A stretch of DNA of 64,000 bases from contig CANMPD010000009.1 in assembly GCA_947499635.1 (NCBI GenBank), positions 62,001-126,000 of the forward strand, given 5' to 3'. The notes beneath the pieces were generated by a model that was given only the letters and a program-made list of their open reading frames with translations, had not been told where the DNA came from and did not search any database. Position numbers and translations under genes: made by a program. Below, in pieces: positions 18,137 to 27,324 of this stretch (positions within the stretch are counted from its first letter, which is position 1; each line of letters opens with the position of its first letter). The DNA is from an uncultured Paracoccaceae bacterium (GTDB lineage Bacteria > Pseudomonadota > Alphaproteobacteria > Rhodobacterales > Rhodobacteraceae).

Positions 18137-18395
18137 GAATGATATCCTAAATGTTCGTGTGTGTACTATTGGTTCTTATAATGTGAATTTCGCTATTTAT
18201 TCAATGTCATTGATGTCGGGCATTCTTGGGGAAGGGTTATCGCTGTCTACTTCCAAGTTCCGATCTAAGTGAGATACACGCCGCACTTCTTGGACCGCTC
18301 TGCCAAGGTCTTTTCTTCATTTGCACTGGCCACTTTCATCATGGGATTGTCTTTGAACGCAGGCCCAAATTTCCGCGAACACTACTGTACCTGCC

Positions 18396-19655
18396 TCAGA
18401 GAAGGACAAGGCTGATTTGTGGCGCAAGCGCCAAGATAATTAAGGCAATCAGTGTTACTGCAAAGAACGGCAGGGCAGTTTTAAAGACAGCCAAAGGGCT
18501 AATCTTGGCGACATTTGCAGCAATATAGAGCCCAATCCCGACTGGTGGAGAAAGCAGCCCAAGGATCAAGGTGATGGAAACAACTATGCCAAAGTGGATT
18601 GGATCAATACCATAGGTTTCCGTCGCGATGGGCAACAAAATCGGTACAACCATGATCAGGCCTGGGATGCCATCAATGATAGTCCCAAGCATGAGCAAGA
18701 TCACCATGACCAGCAACATAAACGTCGCTGGTGTTGTTGCGACGCTTTGAATCCAGACGGCAACTGTCTGAGGAATTTGACCAAACACAAGCACCCATGA
18801 AAAGACACCGGCAGAGGCGACAAGGAAAAGCACAAGTGCAGAGTTGATCCCCGTTCGTAATAAGATGGGTCCAAAATCTGAAAATTTCAGTGTTTTGGTA
18901 AAGAACAATCCAAGCATTGCTGCACAGAGCGCACCAAGAGCCGCAGCTTCTGTAGGAGAGCCAAAACCACCCAAAATAGTGCCAATAATGACAGCTGGAA
19001 TGCACAGCATCGGGAGAGCTTGGTAGAGGGCCTTAAACCGCTCTGGCCATGACAAGCTGGTTCCACGGGGGTAGTTGCGCCAATACCCTAATATTGCAAT
19101 TGTGCCGATAAACAGGCTGGCGAGCAAAAGACCCGGCAAAATACCTGCAAGCAGCATGTCACGTACAGCCAATTGGGCCAAGACGGCATAAATCACAAAG
19201 ACAATGGACGGCGGGATAATTGGCCCAAGCAATCCACCAAAGGCGGTTATCGCCGTGGAAAAATCGCGGTCATAGCCCTCTTCTTCCATCTCGGGGACCA
19301 TGACTTGTGTCATCATCGCGATCTGCGCTGTGGCTGAGCCAAGAATAGAGGCGATCATCATATTGGCGAGGAGGTTAATGTACGCCAAGCCCCCTTTGAG
19401 AGAGCCCACGAAGACAGCGGCAAGTCGAATTAAGCGCTGTGTGATCCCCGCACCATTCATCAGTTCGCCAATCAAAATAAAGAGCGGAATTGCCAGCAGG
19501 CCAAAGTTGTTGAGCACGCTAAACATCTGCAGGCCAAAACTGTCGAGCAGCACGGTATTGCCAGATGTTAAAATGAAAATATAGGCTGCCAGACACAATA
19601 CGATGCCAATAGGCAAGCCAATGGCAAGACACAGAAAAAAGGCGAATGCGGTCAT
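18396..19655 (-). CDS. dctM: TRAP transporter large permease
   Basis: 419-residue inner-membrane protein with about twelve hydrophobic segments, starting MTAFAFFLCLAIGLPIG and containing the DctM hallmarks GELMNGAGI, GPIIPPS and IDGIPGLIMVVPI. It couples substrate uptake to a sodium gradient. It overlaps dctQ by 4 bases. Located inside the nicotinate island, it likely imports a pyridine carboxylate; this replaces the MFS importer NicT of pseudomonads. Confidence 0.9.
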   Translation of the reverse strand: MTAFAFFLCLAIGLPIGIVLCLAAYIFILTSGNTVLLDSFGLQMFSVLNNFGLLAIPLFILIGELMNGAGITQRLIRLAAVFVGSLKGGLAYINLLANMMIASILGSATAQIAMMTQVMVPEMEEEGYDRDFSTAITAFGGLLGPIIPPSIVFVIYAVLAQLAVRDMLLAGILPGLLLASLFIGTIAILGYWRNYPRGTSLSWPERFKALYQALPMLCIPAVIIGTILGGFGSPTEAAALGALCAAMLGLFFTKTLKFSDFGPILLRTGINSALVLFLVASAGVFSWVLVFGQIPQTVAVWIQSVATTPATFMLLVMVILLMLGTIIDGIPGLIMVVPILLPIATETYGIDPIHFGIVVSITLILGLLSPPVGIGLYIAANVAKISPLAVFKTALPFFAVTLIALIILALAPQISLVLL

Positions 19656-20233
19656 GAGGTGCTATCCATATTCAAGCCGGCCGGATCGCGTGGACGTTCC
19701 AAAAAGCCAAGGTCTTCGAAGAGGTTTGTTAGGGCATGGATTGTAATTCCAACCGCAAAAAAGGGAACGATCAGGTAGAGAAAATACGCTGGGATCCCCA
19801 TGACAGGTGTCAGGTCTGTATAGATAAAATTAAATGTTTTTGCTTGAAAGGCAGTGACGTCAAAGCCTGCCTGCATCAGGGCGATTGGGTTAAACCAACG
19901 CACACACAGATAGCATAATAGCATGCCAAACGCGGTGGATACCGCCGAGACAATCCCCATTAGAACGCGCTGAATTCTGTCCGATACAAATGTGTGCATG
20001 AGTAAGACGGCAGGGTCCATACGCGCGCGCAGCATCAAAGACGCGCCTACAAAACCCGATAAAACCATAGTATAGATCGCCAATTCATCGGCCCAGGCTA
20101 GGGTTATCCCGATCATGCGCAATAAGACGTTTGTCAGAACAAACAGAGCCAATCCGCCAATCAAACATTTCAACAACAGGCGCTCAATCGCACTGATATA
20201 CGATGATAATCGGCTCAAAGTACGGGGTATCAT
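19652..20233 (-). CDS. dctQ: TRAP transporter small permease
   Basis: 193 residues with four hydrophobic segments and the DctQ pattern (WADELAIYTMVLSGFVGASLMLR). The ATG at 20233 has TTGGAAG 5-6 bases upstream; a TTG four codons earlier opens the frame but would overlap that site. The gene is coupled to dctM and separated from dctP by a hairpin. Confidence 0.87.
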   Translation of the reverse strand: MIPRTLSRLSSYISAIERLLLKCLIGGLALFVLTNVLLRMIGITLAWADELAIYTMVLSGFVGASLMLRARMDPAVLLMHTFVSDRIQRVLMGIVSAVSTAFGMLLCYLCVRWFNPIALMQAGFDVTAFQAKTFNFIYTDLTPVMGIPAYFLYLIVPFFAVGITIHALTNLFEDLGFLERPRDPAGLNMDSTS

Positions 20234-20258
20234 CAGGTCTTCCAATCTGGGTTAGAAA

Positions 20259-20285
20259 AACCGGCAGCAAATTTTACTGCCGGTT
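20259..20285 (-). terminator. partial terminator between dctP and dctQ
   Basis: Stem AACCGGCAG/CTGCCGGTT with a 9-base loop, followed in the minus direction by TTTT. It lies just after the dctP stop, so it would let dctP be made in excess over the permeases, a usual arrangement for TRAP operons. Confidence 0.75.
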
Positions 20286-20297
20286 CAAAGGATCGCC

Positions 20298-21278
20298 TTA
20301 GAAGCTTGCGGTTAAAGCCCGCAATTTTGCAACGTAAGGGGTCTTTTCGGCCCAATCCGCATCCCAGCGTTCGACAATATCGCCAAAGAACTCTTGGCTG
20401 ACATCTTCAGTTACAGATACACCGTCGATCGCTTTGAGCTTTTCCAATTTGCCTGCTTCGCCTTCGACGAAACTGTCGATTGTCGCATCACAGTGCTTTT
20501 GAGCAGCGGCACGTACGATACCCTGATCTTCTTCAGAGAGTTTCGCCCATACACGACCAGAAACCAATGCGACCATACCAAAGAGCTGGTGATTTGTTTC
20601 CAACAAGTGAGGGGCGTGGTCGTGGTAGCCAAAATTCAAAATTGACTCGTGGTCCATGTCAATGGCGTCGATCTGGCCATTCGCCAATGCGTCATAGACT
20701 TGGGTCAGCGGCATTGGGGCTGGGGCCGCGCCGAACATTTCAAAAAATGTCTGGATGGGCGGAGCTGGTGTAATCCGGAAACGCAAACCATCAAGGTCTT
20801 GGGCAGAGGCGATCGGATCCTTGGTCATGATCTGGCGCATACCAGTCATCGCATAGCATAGGCCCACGGTGCCTGTTGCTGCAGGCAGCGCATCCAGGAT
20901 TTCGATTGCTTCATCGGAGCGTAAAACTTTTGCGGCATCTGCGATATTGTCCACGAGGAACGGCGCGTGCAATGCACTCATGTCTGGAACACGCAGCGTA
21001 AGGCCCGCTGTGGTGAGCCAGGCCATATCCAAGGCACCGGTTTGCAACTGTTGCAGCATCGTGCCTTCATTCCCCAGTTGCCCTGAAGGAAATGCGGTTA
21101 CGGACAAGCGCCCATCACTGGCTTCGCTTAGGGTTTCACCCATGGCGTCAACCTGCTTGTTCCAAACGTGAACAGGAGGCGTGATCAACCCCACGCGAAA
21201 GTTTTTGTCTTGCGCGGATAGGGCAAGAGGCGTGCACAACGCGACCGTCGTTACTAGAGTTGTGAGTACCTTATTCAT
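20298..21278 (-). CDS. dctP: TRAP transporter substrate-binding protein
   Basis: 326-residue periplasmic protein with a signal peptide ending near LALSAQ. DctP-family features are visible: NEGTMLQQLQTGALDMAW, the Arg of DLDGLRFRI that binds ligand carboxylate, and MPLTQVYDALANGQIDAIDMD. The ligand is probably an organic acid; nicotinate or a related pyridine carboxylate fits the surrounding genes. An operator-like site shared with nicA and nicC is found upstream. Confidence 0.87.
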   Translation of the reverse strand: MNKVLTTLVTTVALCTPLALSAQDKNFRVGLITPPVHVWNKQVDAMGETLSEASDGRLSVTAFPSGQLGNEGTMLQQLQTGALDMAWLTTAGLTLRVPDMSALHAPFLVDNIADAAKVLRSDEAIEILDALPAATGTVGLCYAMTGMRQIMTKDPIASAQDLDGLRFRITPAPPIQTFFEMFGAAPAPMPLTQVYDALANGQIDAIDMDHESILNFGYHDHAPHLLETNHQLFGMVALVSGRVWAKLSEEDQGIVRAAAQKHCDATIDSFVEGEAGKLEKLKAIDGVSVTEDVSQEFFGDIVERWDADWAEKTPYVAKLRALTASF

Positions 21279-21814
21279 ATTTTTCTCCTGCTGGTTTTTG
21301 GTGCCAAGACGTCTTGTTGATGCGCATCCTGTGCATTTTTCATGTATAATAAATGTTTGTATAGAAACATGTTTGCATGCGGTAAAACTGTCAATGAAAA
21401 TCTAGAACTTGATCAGGTTCAGCCGCTTTAGCTCCTTAAAACCACTCCGTTTCCGATTGAGATAACGCGTCTTTGACGTAAGTTAGCAGCGTAAATAGTG
21501 CGTGATTTTGTGTTGCTATCCCATACCATGTCATCGAGCTAAAGTGCATCTGCAAATGTCTATTTAGAACGATAATGGGCTAAAAGATGCGGAAATTCTT
21601 GGTTTTACGAGGTTTCCTGCTGTGATTACTCGAAACGGGCCAACTGGAACATACGGGTGAGTATGTTCATCTGCTCGATTTTTTAAAACCAATGCCGATT
21701 AATTAATAGGCAAAAATTGCGACCTTTCGTATTTTTGATCGTTTCGCTTATTTTGGGTGTAAGATTTGGATTTTATGATCCCGAATTACAATTTTAACGA
21801 GATTGATCGCCAAC
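21279..21814. other. dctP upstream region
   Basis: 536 bases without a convincing gene. It contains the operator-like 16-mer at 21354-21369 and a near-palindrome GAACTTGATCAGGTTC at 21405-21420. The rest (21430-21800) is AT-rich and shows nothing I can name; it may be eroded sequence. Confidence 0.5.
21354..21369 (-). promoter_or_regulatory. candidate NicR operator upstream of dctP
   Basis: Read on the minus strand, TGTTTCTATACAAACA fits TGT-N3-T-N3-CAAACA as seen at nicA and nicC; it is also a palindrome TGTTT-N6-AAACA. It lies 76 bases before the dctP start. This would place the TRAP genes under the nic regulator. Confidence 0.5.
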
Positions 21815-22393
21815 TTAACGCGTCTGAATTACATGAGTATAAAGGGCAATTTGGTCTTGGGTATCGATATCTGCAGCCTCTATGTCAGACAGGGGCAGCA
21901 ATGCTTTCTTGGGCAACATACGCAGTAAGGCACGTGCGCCTTGGTCTCCGGATTGCGCCATCAGCGCATTAAACGTGTGGCGTGGAAAGCTGGCCGGAGG
22001 GGACAGCCGGTGACCATTTATGGACCCGCACCCGTGCTCTGTAGAATAGACGCTGAGTAACTTACGTAGTGTGCTGCTCGTCACAAATGGCATATCGCCC
22101 AGCACGATTACAACACGATCAACCTCATGACGGTTTACGCCTTGAATTGCAGTTTTCAAACTTGCCGATTGTGTTGTTGTACCGCTTGTTCGGGTAACGC
22201 ATTGAAAATCTGGTAACTCAGCGCGAACGGCTTGGTTTGAAATCACTGCGATTTTGTAGTCCAAATCAAGACCACGCAAAGCGTTTGCGGCATAGGATAC
22301 CATGGGTCGCCCGCCCAGATCTGTCAGCAGTTTATCCTGAGCACCAAACCGCTGTGATGCGCCAGCGGCTAATAATACACCCGCCGTTTTCAT
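21815..22393 (-). CDS. mocA: molybdenum cofactor cytidylyltransferase-like protein (MobA/MocA NTP transferase)
   Basis: 192-residue nucleotidyltransferase with the NTP-binding start GVLLAAGASQRFGAQDKLL and GDMPFVTSSTL. MocA attaches CMP to molybdopterin for xanthine-oxidase-family enzymes. It overlaps xdhC by 4 bases. In this cluster the client is NicAB. MobA would serve other molybdoenzymes; the pairing with xdhC favours MocA. Confidence 0.82.
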   Translation of the reverse strand: MKTAGVLLAAGASQRFGAQDKLLTDLGGRPMVSYAANALRGLDLDYKIAVISNQAVRAELPDFQCVTRTSGTTTQSASLKTAIQGVNRHEVDRVVIVLGDMPFVTSSTLRKLLSVYSTEHGCGSINGHRLSPPASFPRHTFNALMAQSGDQGARALLRMLPKKALLPLSDIEAADIDTQDQIALYTHVIQTR

Positions 22394-23304
22394 GACTGCA
22401 CCTGTGCCAAAACTTGGGCTAAAACAGACACAGATAAAGTCACGGGATCACGGGTTGAGGGAATAAGACCGATTGGGCCGCGCACACGTCCCCGGTTTTG
22501 AGGTGTAATGCCGCGTTGCTGTAAACCTAAAAGACGCATGTCGTGTGCCTGCCTACTCCCTTGGGCGCCAATATAAGCTGCAGGTGAGGCAAGCGCATGT
22601 ACGAGAATATCCAGTTCCCAATCGTGGTCATGAAAGAACAAGATGATGGCGGTATGCGCGTCGATCTGCGCATCGGTGGGAAAGTCTTTTGTCTCTAGGA
22701 CCTGTGCCTCACGGCCGGATGCGCGACTTTTGGCAACGTCGCTTTCATTGGGGGAAAAGAACATCGAAGCAAAACCTGCGGTTTGTGTAAGACTGGCAAA
22801 AACCTCGGCTGTAGGGCCTGTTCCGAAAATCAAAAAGCGAAGTTTGGGTCGAAAATGGATATGCAGAGTACTGCCGATAAGCCGAGAGTCGTTTTGCGTT
22901 CCCACAGAAATCGCGCCTGTTTCCAGCTCAAGATCCAGAGAACACATGATACGCTGTGCGCGCTGAACACATAATGCAGCCAATACTGTTTTATCCGGTC
23001 TTGGGACTAATGCGAGATGTAGGGCTCCGCCGCAGGGCAGTTGAATGTCAAAGTAGGGTGAGCCTTCTCCATAATGTAACATCATAACCGTGCTGGTATC
23101 TAAAGCGCACCGTGCGTGGTGTAGGATGTCTGCCTCAAGACAGCCCAGCGATAGTGACCCAACCCGAGACCCGTCCGCCCAAATGGCCATCATCGTGCCC
23201 ACCGAATTATAAGAGGGTCCATAGGTCGCGGTGACCACAACCAAAACGGCATCCTCGGAGGAATTCAAAACAGCATCAATTGGGTCGTGATCGACAATCG
23301 TCAT
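22390..23304 (-). CDS. xdhC: XdhC/CoxI-family molybdenum insertion factor
   Basis: 304 residues with an N-terminal XdhC/CoxI domain (AVLVVVTATYGPSYNSVGTMM; GSLSLGCLEADI) and a C-terminal Rossmann domain (FLIFGTGPTAEVFASL; AYIGAQGSRQAHDMRL). Proteins of this family bind molybdenum cofactor and aid its insertion, with sulfuration, into xanthine-oxidase-type enzymes. It is coupled to mocA and would serve NicB. Confidence 0.87.
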   Translation of the reverse strand: MTIVDHDPIDAVLNSSEDAVLVVVTATYGPSYNSVGTMMAIWADGSRVGSLSLGCLEADILHHARCALDTSTVMMLHYGEGSPYFDIQLPCGGALHLALVPRPDKTVLAALCVQRAQRIMCSLDLELETGAISVGTQNDSRLIGSTLHIHFRPKLRFLIFGTGPTAEVFASLTQTAGFASMFFSPNESDVAKSRASGREAQVLETKDFPTDAQIDAHTAIILFFHDHDWELDILVHALASPAAYIGAQGSRQAHDMRLLGLQQRGITPQNRGRVRGPIGLIPSTRDPVTLSVSVLAQVLAQVQS

Positions 23305-23590
23305 CTATGGTCGCTTCATATTGAAAACGCAGCGGTAAATGTTCCGCCTGCTGTTATCATGTTAATGTATTCAAATACAGGCATCGTCGGCTTTCGTCAT
23401 TATCCAGCGACACTTGTGGCAAAATTTTCGGGACTTTATCTGCTCGGTGTTTTGAAACGCGGTGAATGTATGTGCATAACAGGCCGCGCCGCGGTGAATT
23501 TATTTTGCATTTGCATGCTCGCGATATTGATGAGATGTCTATTTCGGTAAAACAGATTTCTCGGTAAACCTTAGAGGGTTGGAAGATCAT

Positions 23591-24187
23591 ATGGCTGAAG
23601 CACTTATTGTCATTGATATACAGAACGATTTTTGTCCTGGTGGAGCTCTTGCCGTTCCCAATGGCGACGAAGTGATTGCGCCGACAAATGCGTTGATTGA
23701 GACGGCAGATACAGTTGTTTTATCACAAGATTGGCATCCAGCCGATCACTCTTCATTTGCATCTAACCACACTGGAAAATCACCGTTTGATGTGGTGGAA
23801 ATGGATTATGGGCCACAAACACTTTGGCCTGCGCATTGTGTGCAAGGGTCTTTAGGTGCTGAATTCCACCCGGAACTGATGACGGGCCCGGCAAACGCTA
23901 TCATACGAAAAGGAATGCGGTCTGCGATTGATAGCTATTCCACCTTTTTTGAAAATGATCGCAAGACTCCAACTGGCCTTGTTGGGTTTCTACGTGAGCG
24001 GAATGTGACCGATGTTAAGCTTGTCGGTTTAGCGCTAGATTTCTGCGTCGCCTTTTCCGCGTTAGATGCGGTGGAGCAGGGTTTTGCCGTGTCTGTTCAG
24101 CTGAATGCCTGCCGCGCAATCGATAACGCAGGGTCGCTTGATCAAGCTCTGGAACAAATGCGAAGCTGCGGCGTTCAATTGCTCTGA
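23591..24187 (+). CDS. pncA: nicotinamidase
   Basis: Converts nicotinamide to nicotinate and ammonia. The 198-residue isochorismatase-fold enzyme has the catalytic Asp9 in VIDIQNDFCPGG, the metal-binding cluster SQDWHPADH, a Lys in RKGMR and the nucleophile Cys in GLALDFCVAF. The ATG at 23591 has GGAAG upstream; the TTG four codons earlier that opens the frame overlaps it. Its place beside the nic genes suggests it feeds nicotinamide into catabolism as well as NAD salvage. Confidence 0.9.
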   Translation: MAEALIVIDIQNDFCPGGALAVPNGDEVIAPTNALIETADTVVLSQDWHPADHSSFASNHTGKSPFDVVEMDYGPQTLWPAHCVQGSLGAEFHPELMTGPANAIIRKGMRSAIDSYSTFFENDRKTPTGLVGFLRERNVTDVKLVGLALDFCVAFSALDAVEQGFAVSVQLNACRAIDNAGSLDQALEQMRSCGVQLL

Positions 24188-24303
24188 ACGTAACTTAATT
24201 GCAGCAGTTATCTCGGCCTGTAGCGCCTTTGATGTGCCCAAAAATTAGACAATATCTGTGATCAGCCCAGTGAAGTCTGGCTTGATACGTTACAAAGCGT
24301 GAT

Positions 24304-25002
24304 CTAATTACTTGACCGCATGGGAATGATCTGTTGCGCGATACCGGCAAGCAACAGATAGATAGATGTCATAACCAATCCCCAATGTGCCCAGCTTTGG
24401 GGATCAAAATCGACCCAAGCTGCCCATCCTGCAAAATATGTCCAGGCGAGTGCGATAGGCAAAGTTATGGGACGCCAACGCGAGGTTCGTACAGGATGTA
24501 CGAATTTCAGTGGCAAAAACATTGCAATCGACAAAGCGGTCACCAAAGCGAGCGACACCCAAAAATCAGGGGTCAATGCAAAGATCACCAAGACCAGCAT
24601 GTTCCAACACCCTGGAAAGCCAGAGAATGAATTATCCTTTGTTTTCATGCGTGTATCAGCAAAGTACATAGCCGAAGCGAAGGTTATTATGATGATTGCA
24701 GACCATCCAGTCCAACCTGGAAGAAGGCCTGATTTAAACAACGCATAGGCAGGTACAAAAACATAAGTCAGGTAGTCGATGATCAAATCTAGCAAGACCC
24801 CATCAAACGATGGCGCATTGGTCTTGACGTCATAGCGCCGCGCCAGCGGTCCATCGATCCCATCCACCGCAAAAGCGACGACCAACCACAGGAACATCAT
24901 GCTCCAATCTTCTTGAACAGCAGCCAGCATTGCAAGCATTGCAAAAACGGCGCCTGTGGCAGTTAGGAGGTGAACAAGTAGAGCTTTGGTATGCAGTGTC
25001 AT
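24304..25002 (-). CDS. pcs: phosphatidylcholine synthase
   Basis: Joins choline to CDP-diacylglycerol to make phosphatidylcholine in the inner membrane. The protein (232 residues from ATG 25002; a TTG six codons earlier also opens the frame) has about eight hydrophobic segments and the CDP-alcohol phosphotransferase motif DG-x2-AR...D-x3-D, seen in DGIDGPLARRYD and FDGVLLDLIID. Length and motif fit Pcs of alphaproteobacteria. The choline import and choline-sulfate genes a few kilobases away would supply its substrate. Confidence 0.85.
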   Translation of the reverse strand: MTLHTKALLVHLLTATGAVFAMLAMLAAVQEDWSMMFLWLVVAFAVDGIDGPLARRYDVKTNAPSFDGVLLDLIIDYLTYVFVPAYALFKSGLLPGWTGWSAIIIITFASAMYFADTRMKTKDNSFSGFPGCWNMLVLVIFALTPDFWVSLALVTALSIAMFLPLKFVHPVRTSRWRPITLPIALAWTYFAGWAAWVDFDPQSWAHWGLVMTSIYLLLAGIAQQIIPMRSSN

Positions 25003-25079
25003 GGCATCGTAATGCGCCAAAAGCCTGACGAGGGCAATCAGTTTATTCTGTAGCTCTTTGCTTTATTTTAACATAATAT

Positions 25080-25116
25080 TGATTATTGAATAATTTATCA
25101 GAATTTTCAATAATCA
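25080..25116. promoter_or_regulatory. AT-rich inverted repeat upstream of pcs
   Basis: Perfect 11-base arms TGATTATTGAA and TTCAATAATCA separated by 15 bases, 78 bases before the pcs start and 13 bases after the stop of the SDR remnant. It may be an operator for pcs or a terminator for the lost gene; no T-run follows. Confidence 0.45.
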
Positions 25117-25129
25117 CCTGTCCTACAAT

Positions 25130-25200
25130 CTAGGTCACGCCGCCATCGACACTCAAAATTTGACCGGTGATCCACCCAGCGTTTGGCTTTGTCGAAGAAA
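25130..25200 (-). pseudogene. C-terminal fragment of a short-chain dehydrogenase (SDR)
   Basis: The last 22 codons read SSTKPNAGWITGQILSVDGG then VT and stop. This is the standard C-terminus of SDR oxidoreductases (WITGQ..xVDGG). The sequence upstream in the same frame is unrelated, so the rest of the gene is lost, probably by the adjoining IS21 insertion. Confidence 0.7.
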
Positions 25201-25395
25201 TATGTAGTTTGATTTCAAAATTATACGCGGACAATAGCAAATCACGTGCTCTTCGTCGAATGTAACGAAAGCGGTTTGGACCCACTTGGTAATATCTGCA
25301 TATTTCGACTGTCATCAGCATGTGTTTCAAATTATGTTCGGCGTTGACCGCAAGTTGCAATCAACGCCGATTCCAAATTGGAACAAGACCTCGGC

Positions 25396-26137
25396 CTATA
25401 GATCGTCAAAACTTGCTTCTTTTTTACGACGAGATTGCCCCTTCAACTTGATGTGCCAGCGATTGCTCGACAATCTATCCATGACGGCGTCTGCAATGAT
25501 GGGATCGTCAATAAACAAATGCCAATCATTGTATGGTCTTTGACCGACAAAGATCGTCGATTTTGTTCCGACTCTGTCATCCATTACTTCAAGTAAGTCT
25601 GATTTGCTTTGTTGTGTCATTGGCGTAACGCCGAAGTCGTCTAAAATGAGAAGCTGATACTTCGTCAGTTTAGTTTTGAATTTGAGCAATTGACCATCTG
25701 CCCGCATGAGCGCCATTTCGTACAACAAATCGTCTACTCGATAATACTTCGTCTTAAGTGAATGTCGCATGGCTGCCGTCCCGATGCAGCAAGCCACCCA
25801 CGTTTTTCCAGTGCCCGTCTCACCAGATATCAGAATATTCCATCCATGATGCGCCCAACTACAATTGAGCAATTCGCGAAATTGAGCCAGGTCAAAGCCG
25901 CGCGAAGAGGTCGCCTTTAGCTCTTCCGGTGCGGCCTGTAGCTTAAGTTTTGCACCCTTAAATAGGCGCGAGAGCATTGCATCATACTTCTTTCTTTTTC
26001 GCACAAAAAAGCGATCCAAGACGTTCTGAGAATGGCAGATCATCATGCCCTAGATGCGAAGCTTGGAGCTCCAGCGCGTCTGCAAAACCGGGCAACCTCA
26101 GTTCGCGAGCAAGTTCAATGACTGAATGAATTTACAT
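25396..26137 (-). pseudogene. istB: IS21-family helper ATPase, broken by a stop and a frameshift
   Basis: The AAA+ core is clear: Walker A GETGTGKTW, Walker B LLILDDFGV, and the family pattern SRGFDLAQF. Two lesions are visible. The expected ATG at 26137 is followed at once by TAA, and the next frame reads IHSVIELARELRLPGFADAL, the normal IstB N-terminus. About 34 codons later, at a run of six T around 26004-26012, the frame shifts by +1; the rest (216 residues) is open to the C-terminus at 25396. IstB would assist IstA in transposition; this copy should be inactive. Confidence 0.8.
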
Positions 26138-26139
26138 TT

Positions 26140-26700
26140 CTAAGCCTCCTCGTCCGATTGATAGTAATCTGCTCCGCGCACATTACCTGATGGGGCTGCA
26201 GGTCTTGGAAGTAAGGGTGTGCCATAGCTTTTGGACCCACGTTCAATAAGCGTATAGATAGCAGTGGCGTAAATCTGGCCACGCTCCGTCGCTTCAACAA
26301 TCGCGGCCTCGACTTTCTTCCTACCGTGTTCGCGCATTTTGCGTTCAATATTTTGACACATGTCGCCAGTCGCTTTTACATTCTTGTGTGTCTCAATATG
26401 TCTTTTCGCAAACGTTTCCGTCACTTCCCCGAGTCGTTCCGCTTGTCGCAATAAGTTGTCACGCTTGTACGATGACATTGCTTGATGGTTCGTTGGAAGA
26501 TGGGAGACGTCAGTAACTCGAGTAGAGCCTGGCTTGGCTCGTGAATGGATTGCGACGATTTTTCCATCACCGTACACTTCTACTGTTAGCATAGACAACT
26601 TGATGTTGACCCTCGAACCAATGAGCCCGTGAGGGACACTATATTCGACGCCATCTGCTAGGATATAGTAATATTTGGGAACTGTTATGCCTATCTTCTA
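26140..26700 (-). pseudogene. istA: C-terminal part of an IS21-family transposase
   Basis: The frame reads VPKYYYILADGVEYSVPHGL then IGSRVNIKLSMLTVEVYGDG and continues to SDEEA. This matches the C-terminal beta-barrel and tail of IstA transposases (the YSVPxxLxGxxVxVRL...TVEVxxxGxxVAxH pattern). The DDE catalytic domain and the DNA-binding N-terminus are missing; the frame is lost at about 26700. The stop lies 2 bases before the istB start as in intact IS21 elements. Confidence 0.8.
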
Positions 26701-26844
26701 CTCGCCGTATTCGTATCGATTTGTTGGCAATGACCGCAAGCTATCACGTTCGAGTTGATTGAATATTTGCCGTCGATGCCAGCTTGATCAGTGCCATGTC
26801 CAGAAACAGAATTCCAGCAGTCCAGCGAAGTCATCCTAGACGAT

Positions 26845-27290
26845 GCGCTATCTGCGACGAACCCGTCGCTTCGCTCGATGTCTCGATACAGGCGCAAATC
26901 ATCAATTTGTTTCTAACTTTGACCAAAAAGCTGAACTTGACCTGTGTGTTCATCAGCCACGATTTATCCATCGTGCAACATGTGAGTGACCGTGTTGCCG
27001 TAATGTATCTGGGTCGCATTGTGGAACTTGGACCTGTGGCACAGATCTTTGGCCGACCTGCCCATCCCTACACCGCTGCCCTGTTTGGAAGTGTCCCGAA
27101 CTGGTGCTTGAAGCAGACGAGCTGGTCCATTTCGACACGATCGAAGGTGAAGTCCCGTCCCCTCTGTCTCCACCTTGTGGTTGTTATTACCATCCGCGCT
27201 GCCCTCTCGTCTCGTCGCAGTGTGCTCAGGCCGCGCCACCTACAACGGCGGTGTCTGGTGTGCGTGACGTTGCCTGTATCACTCGGACTC
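26845..27290 (+). pseudogene. C-terminal part of an oligopeptide/dipeptide ABC ATPase, frameshifted
   Basis: From ICDEPVASLDVSIQAQIINL the sequence follows Opp/Dpp-type ATPases through the H-loop (FISHDLSIVQHVSDR, VMYLGRIVELGP) to HPYTAALFGSVP. Near 27095 the reading frame must change; the next frame continues with ELVLEADELVHFDTIEGEVP, SPLSPPCGCYYHPRCPL and ends near VRDVACI. This is the oligopeptide-transporter C-terminal extension with its Cys pair. The Walker A half is missing. Non-functional. Confidence 0.8.
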
Positions 27291-27324
27291 ACAACTGGAT
27301 CTTAGCTCACAGCGTTGACAGTGT

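Noticed and set aside
18280-18395. C-terminal relic of an IS5-type transposase (LDRSAKVFSSFALATFIMGL)
   Set aside because: The resemblance is short and vague, with no other part of the element visible.
21400-21460. Part of a TPP riboswitch upstream of dctP (minus strand has TGAACCTGATC)
   Set aside because: Only this 11-base core matches; the CTGAGA segment and the rest of the fold are missing, and the core is part of a near-palindrome more like an operator.
26000-26015. Programmed frameshift in istB at the T6 run
   Set aside because: The shift is +1 and the heptamer does not fit the usual slippery pattern; a stop codon directly after the start ATG also disables the gene.
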